DNA from: Vreelandella subterranea
Lineage (GTDB): Bacteria > Pseudomonadota > Gammaproteobacteria > Pseudomonadales > Halomonadaceae
DNA: 64,000 nucleotides
Direction of reading: 5' to 3'
NCBI RefSeq assembly: GCF_900111305.1
Contig: NZ_FOGS01000014.1
Span: forward strand, 29,239-93,238
The position numbers were made by a program, and so were the translations under genes. Each line of letters opens with the position of its first letter. Positions within the stretch are counted from its first letter, which is position 1. This document shows positions 1 through 8,478 of this stretch, one piece after another. The notes beneath the pieces were generated by a model. The model saw only the letters and a program-made list of their open reading frames with translations, searched no databases and was not told where the DNA came from.

Positions 1-342
1 ACAGCGCACGATGAGCCACACGGCCAGTGCCAGCATGAGCAGGAACCCAATGCCGATGACGGCCAGGACCAGGCAAAGGAGCCCGTAAACCATGCCCATC
101 CAGAAAGTACGAATCTGGTAGCGGTAGTGTTCGTCCAGCCATTCAGGGCCTTTGCCTTTGTAGACGTAAGCGATGACGACACCGACAATCGACGTGAAGC
201 CGAGGATAAAGCTTGCGAGATAGAGCGCATAGACCACCATCGCCATGGTGGTATCAGGTTTGCGCTGGTTTTCAGCCGCGCGCTCGGGCTCTCCGTTGAC
301 AACCGTTCCTTCAGTCGGCTTGTCCTGGCTGCTGTCTTGCAT
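1..342 (-). CDS. DUF4870-like small membrane protein, C-terminus outside the window
   Basis: Reading the minus strand from an ATG at 342 gives 114 codons that stay open to the window edge, so the protein is partial at its C-terminus. The first ~33 residues are polar (start MQDSSQDKPTEG). Two hydrophobic stretches follow (about residues 35-57 and 80-113), separated by a conserved-looking loop with YVYKGKGPEWLDEHYRYQIRTFW. A charged loop ending in HYRYQIRTFW between two membrane helices is typical of the DUF4870 family of small inner-membrane proteins of unknown function. The start has GGAAACG upstream. The function is unknown; the family call rests on this pattern only. Confidence 0.7.
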   Translation of the reverse strand, partial: MQDSSQDKPTEGTVVNGEPERAAENQRKPDTTMAMVVYALYLASFILGFTSIVGVVIAYVYKGKGPEWLDEHYRYQIRTFWMGMVYGLLCLVLAVIGIGFLLMLALAVWLIVRC

Positions 343-445
343 AACGTTTCCCTTTACGTGTTTTCGGAGTGATACTGTAACAATAAAAGATTTTTCTATC
401 TTACTTCAGCGACCGCTATTATAGCGTGCCTGGTCAGCCTTGGCA

Positions 446-829
446 TTAACGTGCCGCCGGGCGGCAAATCTCGAGCAGGTTGCCGTCCGGGTCGCGTAAG
501 TAAATCGACTCGATGGGCCCATTGGCGCCCTGGCGGGCCACCGGGCCCAGTTCGATATCAATGCCCAGGACGTCCAGGTGCTGTTTGAACTCGTCCAACG
601 GTAGCTGGCAGCGCAGGCAGAGGTCCAGACTGCCAGGGGTGGGCGTCGCGGAAATGGGGGCGATATCGGTGTCGGTCTGGTGCAGACGCAATGCGGTATC
701 GCCGAGCAGCAAATCCACCCGTTGAGCGTCTCGGTAGCGTACCTCCAGTCCCAGAACACGTGAGTAAAAATCCACCGCGCGACCCATGTCGGTCACGGTC
801 ACAACCAGATGGTCCAGACCTGAGAGCAT
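446..829 (-). CDS. VOC family (glyoxalase/dioxygenase-fold) protein
   Basis: A 127-residue protein starting MLSGLDHLVVTVTDM. It shows the vicinal oxygen chelate pattern: an early DHLV strand with a His ligand, the AVDFYSRVLGLEV helix-turn, and the C-terminal IYLRDPDGNLLEICR motif with a Glu ligand. Such proteins bind a divalent metal and act as lyases, isomerases or ring-cleaving dioxygenases; the substrate cannot be read from sequence. A longer in-frame start exists, but ATG 829 is preceded by AGGAAAG and matches the family N-terminus. It is divergent from the methyltransferase at 861, with only 31 bp between the starts, so the two promoters must lie partly inside each other's coding sequence. 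Confidence 0.88.
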   Translation of the reverse strand: MLSGLDHLVVTVTDMGRAVDFYSRVLGLEVRYRDAQRVDLLLGDTALRLHQTDTDIAPISATPTPGSLDLCLRCQLPLDEFKQHLDVLGIDIELGPVARQGANGPIESIYLRDPDGNLLEICRPAAR

Positions 830-860
830 GCCACTTTCCTTAATACAAAACAGTGAGCCA

Positions 861-1514
861 ATGAAGACGACGACGCGGCGTTGCCCGCTATGTGATGAGG
901 ACGATGCCACCTTCTACCATCACGATCGTCGCCGAGACTATTTCCAGTGTGCTACCTGTGCACTGGTCTTCGTGCCACCAGAGCAGCATTTGAGCGCAGC
1001 CGCCGAAAAGGCAGAATACGACAAGCACCGGAACTCGCAGTATGATACGGGATATCGACGCTTTTTAGGGCGTTTATTTACCCCGCTGGCCGCTAAACTG
1101 ACCCCCGGGGCCCGTGGGCTTGATTTTGGCTCTGGCCCAGGGCCCACGCTGTCGGTGATGTTCGCAGAGCAGGGCTACCCCATGTCAATTTATGACCCCT
1201 TTTATGCGCCAGAACAGCGGGTGCTTACGCATGAGTACGATTTTATCACCGCGACAGAAGTGGTCGAGCACCTGGCGCGGCCCGGCCCGGTGCTGGCTCA
1301 ATTGGCTGGACTGCTCACGCCCGGAGGCTACCTCGGGTTGATGACCAAGCGGGTCACTTCCCCGGAAGCATTTGCCTGCTGGCACTATATTAGCGACCCT
1401 ACGCATATCAGTTTTTTTAGTGAGGAGACCTTTCGCTGGTGGGCGCAAAAGAATAATTTAGTAGTGGAATTTCCTGGGCCAGACGTGGTTCTTCTATATA
1501 AAACGCTAACGTGA
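861..1514 (+). CDS. Zinc-ribbon class I SAM-dependent methyltransferase
   Basis: A 217-residue protein that opens with a four-cysteine zinc ribbon (CPLC at 8-11, CATC at 30-33) and continues into a Rossmann methyltransferase domain with the SAM-binding loop LDFGSGPGPT near residue 90 and a later EVVEHLARPGP segment. It resembles the Methyltransf_23-type proteins with an N-terminal zinc ribbon found in many gammaproteobacteria. The methyl acceptor is unknown. The ATG at 861 was chosen because the zinc ribbon begins right after it; longer in-frame extensions overlap the divergent VOC gene. The stop lies inside an inverted repeat (1506-1512 / 1524-1530) that may act as a weak terminator. Confidence 0.85.
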   Translation: MKTTTRRCPLCDEDDATFYHHDRRRDYFQCATCALVFVPPEQHLSAAAEKAEYDKHRNSQYDTGYRRFLGRLFTPLAAKLTPGARGLDFGSGPGPTLSVMFAEQGYPMSIYDPFYAPEQRVLTHEYDFITATEVVEHLARPGPVLAQLAGLLTPGGYLGLMTKRVTSPEAFACWHYISDPTHISFFSEETFRWWAQKNNLVVEFPGPDVVLLYKTLT

Positions 1515-1537
1515 ATAATTGTAACGTTAGAAAAGCA

Positions 1538-1566
1538 TTGACTTTGCTCCCTTGAGGGTAATAATT
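1538..1566 (+). promoter_or_regulatory. Candidate sigma-70 promoter for the MFS gene
   Basis: TTGACT at 1538-1543 and ATAATT at 1561-1566, separated by 17 bp, lie 116 bp upstream of the MFS start at 1682. Just before them the inverted repeat CTAACGT-N11-ACGTTAG (1506-1530) could be a terminator for the methyltransferase gene or an operator. Assigned by pattern only. Confidence 0.45.
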
Positions 1567-1681
1567 GCGCGCCGCTATCCCGGCCTGACTCGATGCGCCA
1601 GGTGAGATAACGGTTTCTGTGAACCCATGTATTCGCGTTTTCACACCTGTTTTTCACCCCTTTAGGCAAGACGAGGTTTTC

Positions 1682-3055
1682 ATGTCGCGGCAACTGCTGG
1701 CCATGGCGCTGGCCCCCCTGTTAGGGCTGTTCATTCTCGGGATCGGTAACGGCTTTCTCGCTACCTTGATCACCATCCGCCTGGATGCAGCGGGGGAGTC
1801 GGCCACGTTAATCGGTATTGTCTCGTCCGCCTACTTCATTGGCCTGGCACTGGGTGCCATGGTGAATGATCGCCTGTTGCTGCGTATCGGTCATATCCGT
1901 GCCTATGGTAGCTTTGCCTCGCTGGTGGCCGTGACGGTACTCCTACAGGGGCTATTCTTTGATCCCTGGGCCTGGTTCGTGCTGCGCTTGATCGGTGGCT
2001 GGGCCACGGTGGGCGTGTATCTGGTCATTGAAAGCTGGCTGTTGACCTCTGGCGACCAGAAGGTGCGCGGTCGTCTGCTCGCGCTGTATATGATCTCGTT
2101 GTATGCCGCCGGCGTGTTGGGCCAATTGCTGCTGGGCGTGACCGATGCCATGGGCATGACGGCACCGTTCATGGTAATCGGGCTTCTGGCGTCACTCTCG
2201 GTATTGCCGATGGCCATGATTCCCCGCGTATCACCGCTTATCGAGCATGCCGAACCGCTTCCTCCTCTGCGCCTGATTACCATGACGCCGACCGGTGTCA
2301 TGGGCAGTCTGGGGTCGGGCATGGTGGTTGCGGCGGCATATACGCTGCTGCCGCTCTATTTACAGCGAATTGGCATGACGGTCAGCCAGGTCGGCCAGAT
2401 GATGGCCGTGGTGATTATGGGCGCCATGCTGCTGCAGTATCCCATTGGTCGCTGGTCGGACCGCCACGACCGCCAGATGGTATTGATCGCGATCAGCGCT
2501 TTCTGCGTGCTGATCTCGGCGGCCATGCTGTGGTTGCCGCTCTCCACGCCAATGCTGGCGGTGCTGCTCTTCCTGCTGGGGGGCGGGGTATTTGCGCTTT
2601 ATCCGGTAGCAGTCAGCCATGCGGCTGACCGTGCCCCGGCCGGTGCCCTGGTGCGTATGAGCCAGGGGCTGCTGTTGATCAACTCCATCGGGGCGACGAT
2701 CAGCCCCTTGATGATCTCCCCGGTCATGACCGCCATGGGGGATGCCGGGCTGTTCTGGGCTTTCGGGGCGTTGAGTCTGTTCTTTGTGGTGTTCTTCAGC
2801 TGGCGTCGACGTGTCCGCCCCGCGCCTGTACCGGTGGCGCCGTTTACCGCCACGGCGCCGATGAGTTCTGCGGGTGCCGAGCTGGTGGTCACCGAGGAGT
2901 TGATGCAGGGAGCGCTGGAGCACGAGCATCTGGAGGATCTATCCGACCTGGTGCCCGATGTGGACGTGGCGGAACCTATTGTCGGGCCACCGCCTGAAGA
3001 CGAAAGCCACATCGTTTATTACGATGATATCAAACAGACTGGTGAGCGGCATTGA
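1682..3055 (+). CDS. MFS transporter, YcaD-like, with an acidic C-terminal tail
   Basis: A 457-residue protein with about 12 membrane segments in two halves. The hinge region carries the MFS signature PIGRWSDRHDRQMVL near residue 260. The topology and the opening LLGLFILGIGNGFLATLITIRL resemble the YcaD-type major facilitator proteins. After the last helix (about residue 375) there is an unusually long, acidic cytoplasmic tail of ~70 residues (EHEHLEDLSDLVPDVDVAEP). The substrate is unknown. The start was taken at the ATG at 1682, because an upstream in-frame extension lacks a membrane signal. No convincing terminator follows. Confidence 0.85.
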   Translation: MSRQLLAMALAPLLGLFILGIGNGFLATLITIRLDAAGESATLIGIVSSAYFIGLALGAMVNDRLLLRIGHIRAYGSFASLVAVTVLLQGLFFDPWAWFVLRLIGGWATVGVYLVIESWLLTSGDQKVRGRLLALYMISLYAAGVLGQLLLGVTDAMGMTAPFMVIGLLASLSVLPMAMIPRVSPLIEHAEPLPPLRLITMTPTGVMGSLGSGMVVAAAYTLLPLYLQRIGMTVSQVGQMMAVVIMGAMLLQYPIGRWSDRHDRQMVLIAISAFCVLISAAMLWLPLSTPMLAVLLFLLGGGVFALYPVAVSHAADRAPAGALVRMSQGLLLINSIGATISPLMISPVMTAMGDAGLFWAFGALSLFFVVFFSWRRRVRPAPVPVAPFTATAPMSSAGAELVVTEELMQGALEHEHLEDLSDLVPDVDVAEPIVGPPPEDESHIVYYDDIKQTGERH

Positions 3056-3181
3056 AGGGCCTTCATTGCCTGGATGACGCCTTGTTGAGACCTTGGGCTA
3101 ATGGTGTGTAGTGGCGAGGATTACTAGTATCCACTGCAGACTTTCAAACAATTGTTTAAAATCTCAGCCCGAGGTCTCGTT

Positions 3182-4969
3182 ATGAACTATTACGCCGCGC
3201 CGGTACGCGATTTGCGCTTTGTACTTGAGGAACTGCTGGCGCATCGCTCGCTGAACCTGCCGGGCTTTGAAGAAGCCACCCCTGACCTGGTCGAGGCCGT
3301 GCTTGAAGAAGCAGCCAAGCTGGCCGGTGATGTCTGGGGGCCGCTGAACGATGTTGGCGATAAGCAGGGGGCGATGCGCCAAGCGGATGGCAGTGTAACG
3401 ACGCCTGATGGCTTCGCGGCGGCTTACCAGGCATATGTGGAAGGGGGCTGGAACGGCATTGGCGTCTCTGAATCCCTGGGCGGACAAAATCTGCCGGAAG
3501 TGGTGGCCAGCGCCGTTCAGGAAATGCTTCACGGTGCCAATATGGCGTTGGGCCTGTGCCCCATGCTGACGGCCGGTGCCATCGAGGCCTTGGCCCACCA
3601 TGGTAACGACGACCAAAAAGCGGTCTATCTCCCCAAGCTGGTAGAAGGTACCTGGACTGGCACCATGAACCTGACCGAGCCCCAGGCGGGCTCGGATCTT
3701 TCGAAAGTCCGAACCAAAGCCATTCCCGAAGGCGGTCATTACCGCATCAGCGGCCAGAAAATCTACATTACCTGGGGCGAGCACGACGCCGCCGAGAACA
3801 TTATTCACCTGGTGCTGGCCCGCAAACCCGACGCCCCGGAAGGCAACAAAGGCATTTCGCTGTTTCTGGTGCCCAAATTTCTGGTCAACGACGACGGTTC
3901 CCTGGGGGAGCGCAACGACGTCACCTGCGCCTCCATTGAGCACAAGCTGGGTATTCATGGTTCGCCCACCTGCACCCTGAGCTTTGGCGAAAACGGCGGT
4001 GCAGTTGGTTATCTGGTCGGCGAGGAGGGGCGTGGCCTCAACCATATGTTCACCATGATGAACGAGGCGCGCCACAAGGTCGGCATTCAGGGCATTGGCG
4101 TGGCCGAGCGCGCCTGCCAGCATGCCTTTGCCTACGCCCTGGAGCGCACTCAGGGGCGTTCCACTAAAGCCCGGGGGGGTAAGGACTGCACCATCAGCGA
4201 CCACCTTGATGTGCGCCGTATGCTGCTCTCCATGCGTTCACGTACCGATGCGCTGCGCGCCCTGGCGCTGTACTGCGCCGCCGAACTGGACACCGCTCGC
4301 CATGCGGAAAACAGCGATGCCCGCCAAACCGCCCAGGCCCGCGCCGATATTTTGATTCCCGTCATCAAGAGCTTCTCCACGGATCAGGCCGTGGATATTG
4401 CCTCCATGGGCATTCAGGTACACGGCGGCATGGGCTATGTGGAAGAGACTGGCGCCGCCCAGCTGCTGCGCGATGCCCGCATTGCACCGATTTACGAAGG
4501 CACCAACGGTATCCAGGCGCTCGATCTGGCGGGGCGGAAGCTCCAGCGTGACAACGGCGAAGCGCTCACCGCGCTCTTGAAAGAGGTCGCCGCGACGGTG
4601 GAGCAGCTCAACGCCGACCCCGCCTTGGCAGCATTGGGCCGCGGCTTGGCCGCCGGGCTTGACGATTTAAAGACCGCCCAGGCCATTGTGCTGGCAGAAG
4701 GTCAAGACCCCGATAGCGGCGCAGATGCCGTTCAGGCTTACGCGACTCCGTTTCTGAATCTGGCCGGGCATGTGTTGTGCGCGTGGCAGATGGGCCAGTC
4801 GGCGTTGAGTGCCAAAGCCGCCATTGATAATGGCAGCAATGATCCCTTCTATACTGCCAAGATGCGCAGCGCTGAATTTGCCATCACCCAGTGGCTGCCG
4901 GTAGGCAGGGCCCAGCGGGCGGTGATCGAGGCTGGTGTACAGTGTTTAAGCGACTTTGAGGTTCACTGA
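3182..4969 (+). CDS. Acyl-CoA dehydrogenase, large DmdC/FadE-like type
   Basis: A 595-residue FAD-dependent dehydrogenase, about 200 residues longer than classical acyl-CoA dehydrogenases. The extra length comes from the N-terminal AcylCoA_DH_N segment and a C-terminal helical domain typical of the class annotated as 3-methylmercaptopropionyl-CoA dehydrogenase (DmdC). The core shows MNLTEPQAGSDLS (substrate/FAD loop), QVHGGMGYVEETGAAQL, and IYEGTNGIQALDLAGRKL, whose Glu is the catalytic base. It oxidises an acyl-CoA to the 2-enoyl-CoA. The hydratase and 3-hydroxyacyl-CoA dehydrogenase that would continue the spiral lie just downstream. True chain-length specificity, or a DMSP role, is not readable. 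The start at 3182 is the family N-terminus MNYYAAPVRD. Confidence 0.93.
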   Translation: MNYYAAPVRDLRFVLEELLAHRSLNLPGFEEATPDLVEAVLEEAAKLAGDVWGPLNDVGDKQGAMRQADGSVTTPDGFAAAYQAYVEGGWNGIGVSESLGGQNLPEVVASAVQEMLHGANMALGLCPMLTAGAIEALAHHGNDDQKAVYLPKLVEGTWTGTMNLTEPQAGSDLSKVRTKAIPEGGHYRISGQKIYITWGEHDAAENIIHLVLARKPDAPEGNKGISLFLVPKFLVNDDGSLGERNDVTCASIEHKLGIHGSPTCTLSFGENGGAVGYLVGEEGRGLNHMFTMMNEARHKVGIQGIGVAERACQHAFAYALERTQGRSTKARGGKDCTISDHLDVRRMLLSMRSRTDALRALALYCAAELDTARHAENSDARQTAQARADILIPVIKSFSTDQAVDIASMGIQVHGGMGYVEETGAAQLLRDARIAPIYEGTNGIQALDLAGRKLQRDNGEALTALLKEVAATVEQLNADPALAALGRGLAAGLDDLKTAQAIVLAEGQDPDSGADAVQAYATPFLNLAGHVLCAWQMGQSALSAKAAIDNGSNDPFYTAKMRSAEFAITQWLPVGRAQRAVIEAGVQCLSDFEVH

Positions 4970-4986
4970 CGCTAGCAGTTAGTTAG

Positions 4987-5020
4987 GCACCGCCGCCCTC
5001 AGAGGCGGCGGTGCTGTTTC
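4987..5020 (+). terminator. Rho-independent terminator after the acyl-CoA dehydrogenase
   Basis: A perfect 11-bp stem GCACCGCCGCC / GGCGGCGGTGC (4987-4997 / 5004-5014) with a 6-nt loop, followed by TGTTTCT. The T run is short, but the stem is strong. Confidence 0.75.
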
Positions 5021-5079
5021 TACGCGATCAATACAGTTATTTAAAACGGGCGCTTTTGAACAGCAATTCGCTCAGCAGT

Positions 5080-5157
5080 TTCAGCGAACTGCCAAAAACC
5101 TTGAAGGGCAAGATTCAGAAAATCGTATTGCGCGAAGGTGCCAAACAGCATCAATAA
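5080..5157 (+). pseudogene. C-terminal remnant of an AMP-forming acyl-CoA synthetase
   Basis: The frame ending at TAA 5155-5157 reads [18 protein letters not shown], then GAKQHQ and stop. LPKTxxGKIQxxxLRE is the hallmark C-terminal motif of acyl-CoA synthetases, containing the lysine needed for adenylation. No start codon or upstream domain matches in this frame, and the previous gene and its terminator lie just before. I read it as the last ~25 codons of a deleted synthetase gene that probably belonged to this acyl-CoA oxidation cluster. It is short, so chance cannot be excluded, but the motif is highly specific. Confidence 0.6.
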
Positions 5158-5195
5158 TCGCCAATGGCGTTAGTCATCGACAGGGGAGAGAGTGT

Positions 5196-6044
5196 ATGAG
5201 TAATCAGAATATCGGTGTCGTCGGCGCAGGCACCATGGGGCAGGGGATCGCCCAGGTGGCGGTTGCCAGTGGTTTTAATGTGCACCTTTACGATGTGGCC
5301 GAGGAGCCGCTCGGCCGTGCCAAGGCGAATATCAATAAAGGTTTGGGCAAGCTGGTCACGAAAGAAAAAATCAGCGAGGCGGATAAAGACGCCGCGCTGG
5401 CGCGCCTTGCTACCACGACTACACTGGACGCGCTAAGCAGCTGCGCGGTGATTATCGAAGCCGCTCCTGAACAGCCTGAACTAAAAGAGAAGCTGCTCCG
5501 TGACCTGAGTCAGCTGAGCAGCACCGCGATACTGGCCTCCAACACCTCGTCGCTATCGCTCACCCGTCTGGCAGCGGTGTGCGAACGGCCCGAGCGCGTG
5601 GTGGGCATGCACTTCTTCAACCCGGTGCCGGTACTCAAGCTGGTGGAAGTGATTCGCGCCGAGCAGACCGCCGATGCCACCGTGGCCGAGATTGAAAAAC
5701 TCGCCAAGGCCCTTGGCAAAACCGCCGTGCCGGTGGGTGACGCACCTGGTTTTGCGGTCAATCGCTTACTCGTACCGATGATCAACGAAGCAGCCTTTAT
5801 CGTCCAGGAAGGCACTGCAACGCCAGAAGCAGTGGACGACGCCATGAAGCTAGGGGCGGCTCATCCCATGGGGCCGCTAGCGCTGGCGGACCTGATTGGC
5901 CTGGATGTTTGTCTGGCGATTATGGATGTGCTCCAGGAGGGCTTTGGCGACCCCAAATACCGTCCCTGTCCGCTGCTCAAGCGCATGGTCGCGGCGGGCT
6001 ATCTAGGCCGTAAGAGCGGTCGCGGTTTTTATCATTACGATTAG
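5196..6044 (+). CDS. 3-hydroxyacyl-CoA (3-hydroxybutyryl-CoA) dehydrogenase
   Basis: A 282-residue NAD-dependent dehydrogenase with the Rossmann motif [13 protein letters not shown] at residues 7-20. It carries the [12 protein letters not shown] and [16 protein letters not shown] segments, with the catalytic His and Glu, and the C-terminal [15 protein letters not shown] motif. Length and motifs match the PaaH/Hbd/FadB2 single-domain family that converts 3-hydroxyacyl-CoA to 3-ketoacyl-CoA. The start follows AGGGGAGAG. It sits between the acyl-CoA dehydrogenase and the enoyl-CoA hydratase, consistent with one beta-oxidation-type route. The cluster has no thiolase. Confidence 0.94.
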   Translation: MSNQNIGVVGAGTMGQGIAQVAVASGFNVHLYDVAEEPLGRAKANINKGLGKLVTKEKISEADKDAALARLATTTTLDALSSCAVIIEAAPEQPELKEKLLRDLSQLSSTAILASNTSSLSLTRLAAVCERPERVVGMHFFNPVPVLKLVEVIRAEQTADATVAEIEKLAKALGKTAVPVGDAPGFAVNRLLVPMINEAAFIVQEGTATPEAVDDAMKLGAAHPMGPLALADLIGLDVCLAIMDVLQEGFGDPKYRPCPLLKRMVAAGYLGRKSGRGFYHYD

Positions 6045-6161
6045 CTTGCACTGACTTGCAGAGCGCGGCATAAATAAGTGATTGCCACTCAACCAAGCGT
6101 TCGCTAGGGTTGATGGGTATTCATTTTAAAATTCCATAACAAATCAAATAAGGAGCCCATC

Positions 6162-6935
6162 ATGAGCGAAGCAGTGATCGAAAAGATTGATAACGATGGG
6201 ATGGTGCGCCTCACCATCAATCGTCCCAAAGCGCTGAATGCGTTGAATAGCGATGTACTCCTAGCGTTGGAAACGCATTTGGTGGAGCTTGAAGCCCACC
6301 CGAATTTGCGCGGCGTACTGCTTACCGGTGCCGGGGAGAAAGCCTTCGTGGCCGGTGCCGATATCACCGAAATGCGTGATAAAACACCTGAGGAAGCGCG
6401 GGACTTTGCCAGTCAAGCGCTGCGTACCATTAAACGCCTGGAGACGTTACCCGTGCCGGTGGTCGCGCTGGTGAACGGGTTTTGCCTTGGCGGCGGCTGC
6501 GAACTGGCACTGGCCTGCGACTGGGCGGTAGCCAGCGACAACGCCGTGTTCGGCCAACCGGAAGTGCTGCTGGGGGTCATCCCCGGCTTTGGCGGTACCC
6601 AGCGGCTGCCACGCCGCGTTGGCCCCGCCATGGCGATTGACCTGGTCACCACTGGACGCAAGATCGACGCCCAGGAGGCGCTGCGTATCGGCCTGGTGAA
6701 CCGGGTCATGCCGCAAGCCGAGCTTGAGGGCTACGTTGAAGAGCTCACCAAACAGCTTAAAGGTAATGGCGCACAGGCGGTGCGCGGTGCCAAGCAGGCG
6801 GTCCACGACGGTTTGGATCAAGATCTGGACAGCGCGCTGGCGCTGGAAACCAGTCTGTTCGCCTTCTGCTTTGCCGGTAGTGAGCAGAAAGAGGGTATGT
6901 CCGCCTTTGTCGAGAAGCGCAAACCGAACTTTTAA
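6162..6935 (+). CDS. Enoyl-CoA hydratase/isomerase (crotonase family)
   Basis: A 257-residue crotonase-fold protein. It has the oxyanion-hole segment AFVAGADITEM (about 65-75) and the signature LGGGCELALACDW followed by FGQPEVLLGVIPGFGGTQRLPR, which places two catalytic glutamates as in short-chain enoyl-CoA hydratases. It hydrates 2-enoyl-CoA to 3-hydroxyacyl-CoA, the step between the neighbouring dehydrogenases. The start is preceded by AAGGAG. It ends before a clear terminator. Confidence 0.94.
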   Translation: MSEAVIEKIDNDGMVRLTINRPKALNALNSDVLLALETHLVELEAHPNLRGVLLTGAGEKAFVAGADITEMRDKTPEEARDFASQALRTIKRLETLPVPVVALVNGFCLGGGCELALACDWAVASDNAVFGQPEVLLGVIPGFGGTQRLPRRVGPAMAIDLVTTGRKIDAQEALRIGLVNRVMPQAELEGYVEELTKQLKGNGAQAVRGAKQAVHDGLDQDLDSALALETSLFAFCFAGSEQKEGMSAFVEKRKPNF

Positions 6936-6965
6936 GCGTTTGCTCATTCAATATTTGCTGATTTA

Positions 6966-6994
6966 GGGGGTGGCGCTTGCGTCACCCCCGTTTT
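6966..6994 (+). terminator. Rho-independent terminator after the enoyl-CoA hydratase gene
   Basis: The stem GGGGGTG (6966-6972) pairs with CACCCCC (6983-6989) and is followed by GTTTTA. Confidence 0.75.
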
Positions 6995-7066
6995 ATGCTC
7001 GGAGCAACATGGTGAAGCATTTCGTTCGATTAACGTCTGTGTTACCAGCACTGCAAGGAGCGCTGC

Positions 7067-7756
7067 ATGTTTGATTTGTATATCGCCAACAAGAATTACT
7101 CTTCCTGGTCGCTGCGTCCTTGGATGTTGATGAAAGCGTTGGAAATTCCGTTTAACGAACATCTCATGCCGTTCGAGGGTGGCTTTGGTGCTAGTCATGA
7201 GGCGTTCAGGCGTTTTTCCCCTTCGGGGTTGGTTCCTTGCTTGGTGGATGGCGAGCTGGCCGTTTGGGATTCTCTGGCGATTGTCGAGTACCTGGCCGAG
7301 CAAAACACCAACGTATGGCCTGCAGATAAGGTAGCCCGTGCCTGGGCACGCTCAGCCGCTGCCGAAATGCACAGTGGCTTTGGCGCCTTACGCGACGAGT
7401 GCTCCATGAACTGCGGTGTGCGGGTTGAGTTAAACGGCTTGTCGGATAAGTTGAAGGCTGATGTGTACCGTCTGGATGCCCTATGGCAGCAGGGACTTGA
7501 GCGATTCGGCGGGCCCTTCCTGGCAGGCAAGCACTTCAGCGCTGTCGATGCGTTTTATGCGCCCGTGGCGTTCCGTGCGCAGACGTTCAACCTACCGCTC
7601 AGTGCACCGTCTCAGGCTTATGTGGAGCGCCTGCTGGCGCTGCCTGCCATGCAGGCCTGGTATCAAGCCGCCCTCGAAGAGCCGTGGCGCGAGCCGATGC
7701 ACGAGGCCGAAACGCTAAAGAACGGCACCCTTAAAGCGGATCTCCGCCTGTCATGA
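7067..7756 (+). CDS. Glutathione S-transferase family protein
   Basis: A 229-residue protein with the thioredoxin-like N-terminus LYIANKNYSSWSLRPWMLMKAL, where the Ser-Ser-Trp-Ser segment takes the place of the active-site residue in zeta/beta-like GSTs. The glutathione-binding GLVPCLVDGELAVWDSLAIVEYLAEQ motif (cis-Pro and Asp-Ser) follows, and then an all-helical C-terminal domain with FLAGKHFSAVDAFYAPVAFR. The substrate is unknown. AAGGAG lies before the start, and the gene appears monocistronic. Confidence 0.92.
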   Translation: MFDLYIANKNYSSWSLRPWMLMKALEIPFNEHLMPFEGGFGASHEAFRRFSPSGLVPCLVDGELAVWDSLAIVEYLAEQNTNVWPADKVARAWARSAAAEMHSGFGALRDECSMNCGVRVELNGLSDKLKADVYRLDALWQQGLERFGGPFLAGKHFSAVDAFYAPVAFRAQTFNLPLSAPSQAYVERLLALPAMQAWYQAALEEPWREPMHEAETLKNGTLKADLRLS

Positions 7757-7811
7757 CCTGTCTATACCCTGTATCAGGTACACTGGCGTAAATTTTCGTT
7801 TGGAAACTGCA

Positions 7812-8351
7812 ATGGCCCTTAGTGCAACGCCCTACAAAGTGGATATCAATCTGACCGATCTGGATCGCGGGGTGTATGAGACGCTGCGTTTTACCGTGGC
7901 ACGTCATCCGTCAGAGACCGAAGAGCGCATGACCGCGCGCTTGCTTGCCTTTGTGCTTTGGTATGACGAAGCCCTTGCCTTCGGGCGTGGCCTTTCCGAC
8001 GTCGATGAGCCCGCTTTGTGGGAAAAGAGCCTGGATGGCCGTGTGCTGCACTGGATTGAAGTCGGCCTGCCGGATGCTGAGCGCCTTACCTGGTGTTCCA
8101 GGCGGGCTGAGCGCGTATCGCTGCTTGCCTACGGTCGCGTAGATATGTGGGAGAGCAAGGTGCTGCCGAATGTGGCATCGTTGAAAAATGTGCATGTGGC
8201 GGGGCTGCCGCAGGAAGCACTCGCGACCATTGCCAAGGATCTGCCAAGGGCGATTAACTGGGCCGTGATGATCAGCGAAGGATCGATGTTCATTACCGAT
8301 GAAAACGGCCAGCACGAGATTACCCCGCAATGGCTACTGCGCGACCGGTAA
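7812..8351 (+). CDS. yaeQ: YaeQ family protein
   Basis: A 179-residue protein. MALSATPYKVDINLTDLDRGVYE at the start and WCSRRAERVSLLAYG and PRAINWAVMISEGSMFITD further on are characteristic of YaeQ, a conserved gammaproteobacterial protein with a PD-(D/E)XK-like fold whose role is unclear. The usual length is about 180 residues. An upstream in-frame start (7800) adds only META; the ATG at 7812 matches the family. It is followed by a 127-bp gap before the next gene. Confidence 0.93.
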   Translation: MALSATPYKVDINLTDLDRGVYETLRFTVARHPSETEERMTARLLAFVLWYDEALAFGRGLSDVDEPALWEKSLDGRVLHWIEVGLPDAERLTWCSRRAERVSLLAYGRVDMWESKVLPNVASLKNVHVAGLPQEALATIAKDLPRAINWAVMISEGSMFITDENGQHEITPQWLLRDR

Positions 8352-8478
8352 CCTTTTTCTGTCTTAGGCCAATCCCCAGGCTTGCTATCATTCTGTACAA
8401 TTACATACAATCAACAATGTTTGTTGGTGATTGATACTTGATGACCTGCTCTCCCCTCCTCAACTCAAGGAATGAGCG

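Noticed and set aside
3164..4204. 346-codon frame antisense to the acyl-CoA dehydrogenase
   Set aside because: Shadow frame of a gene with complete catalytic motifs.
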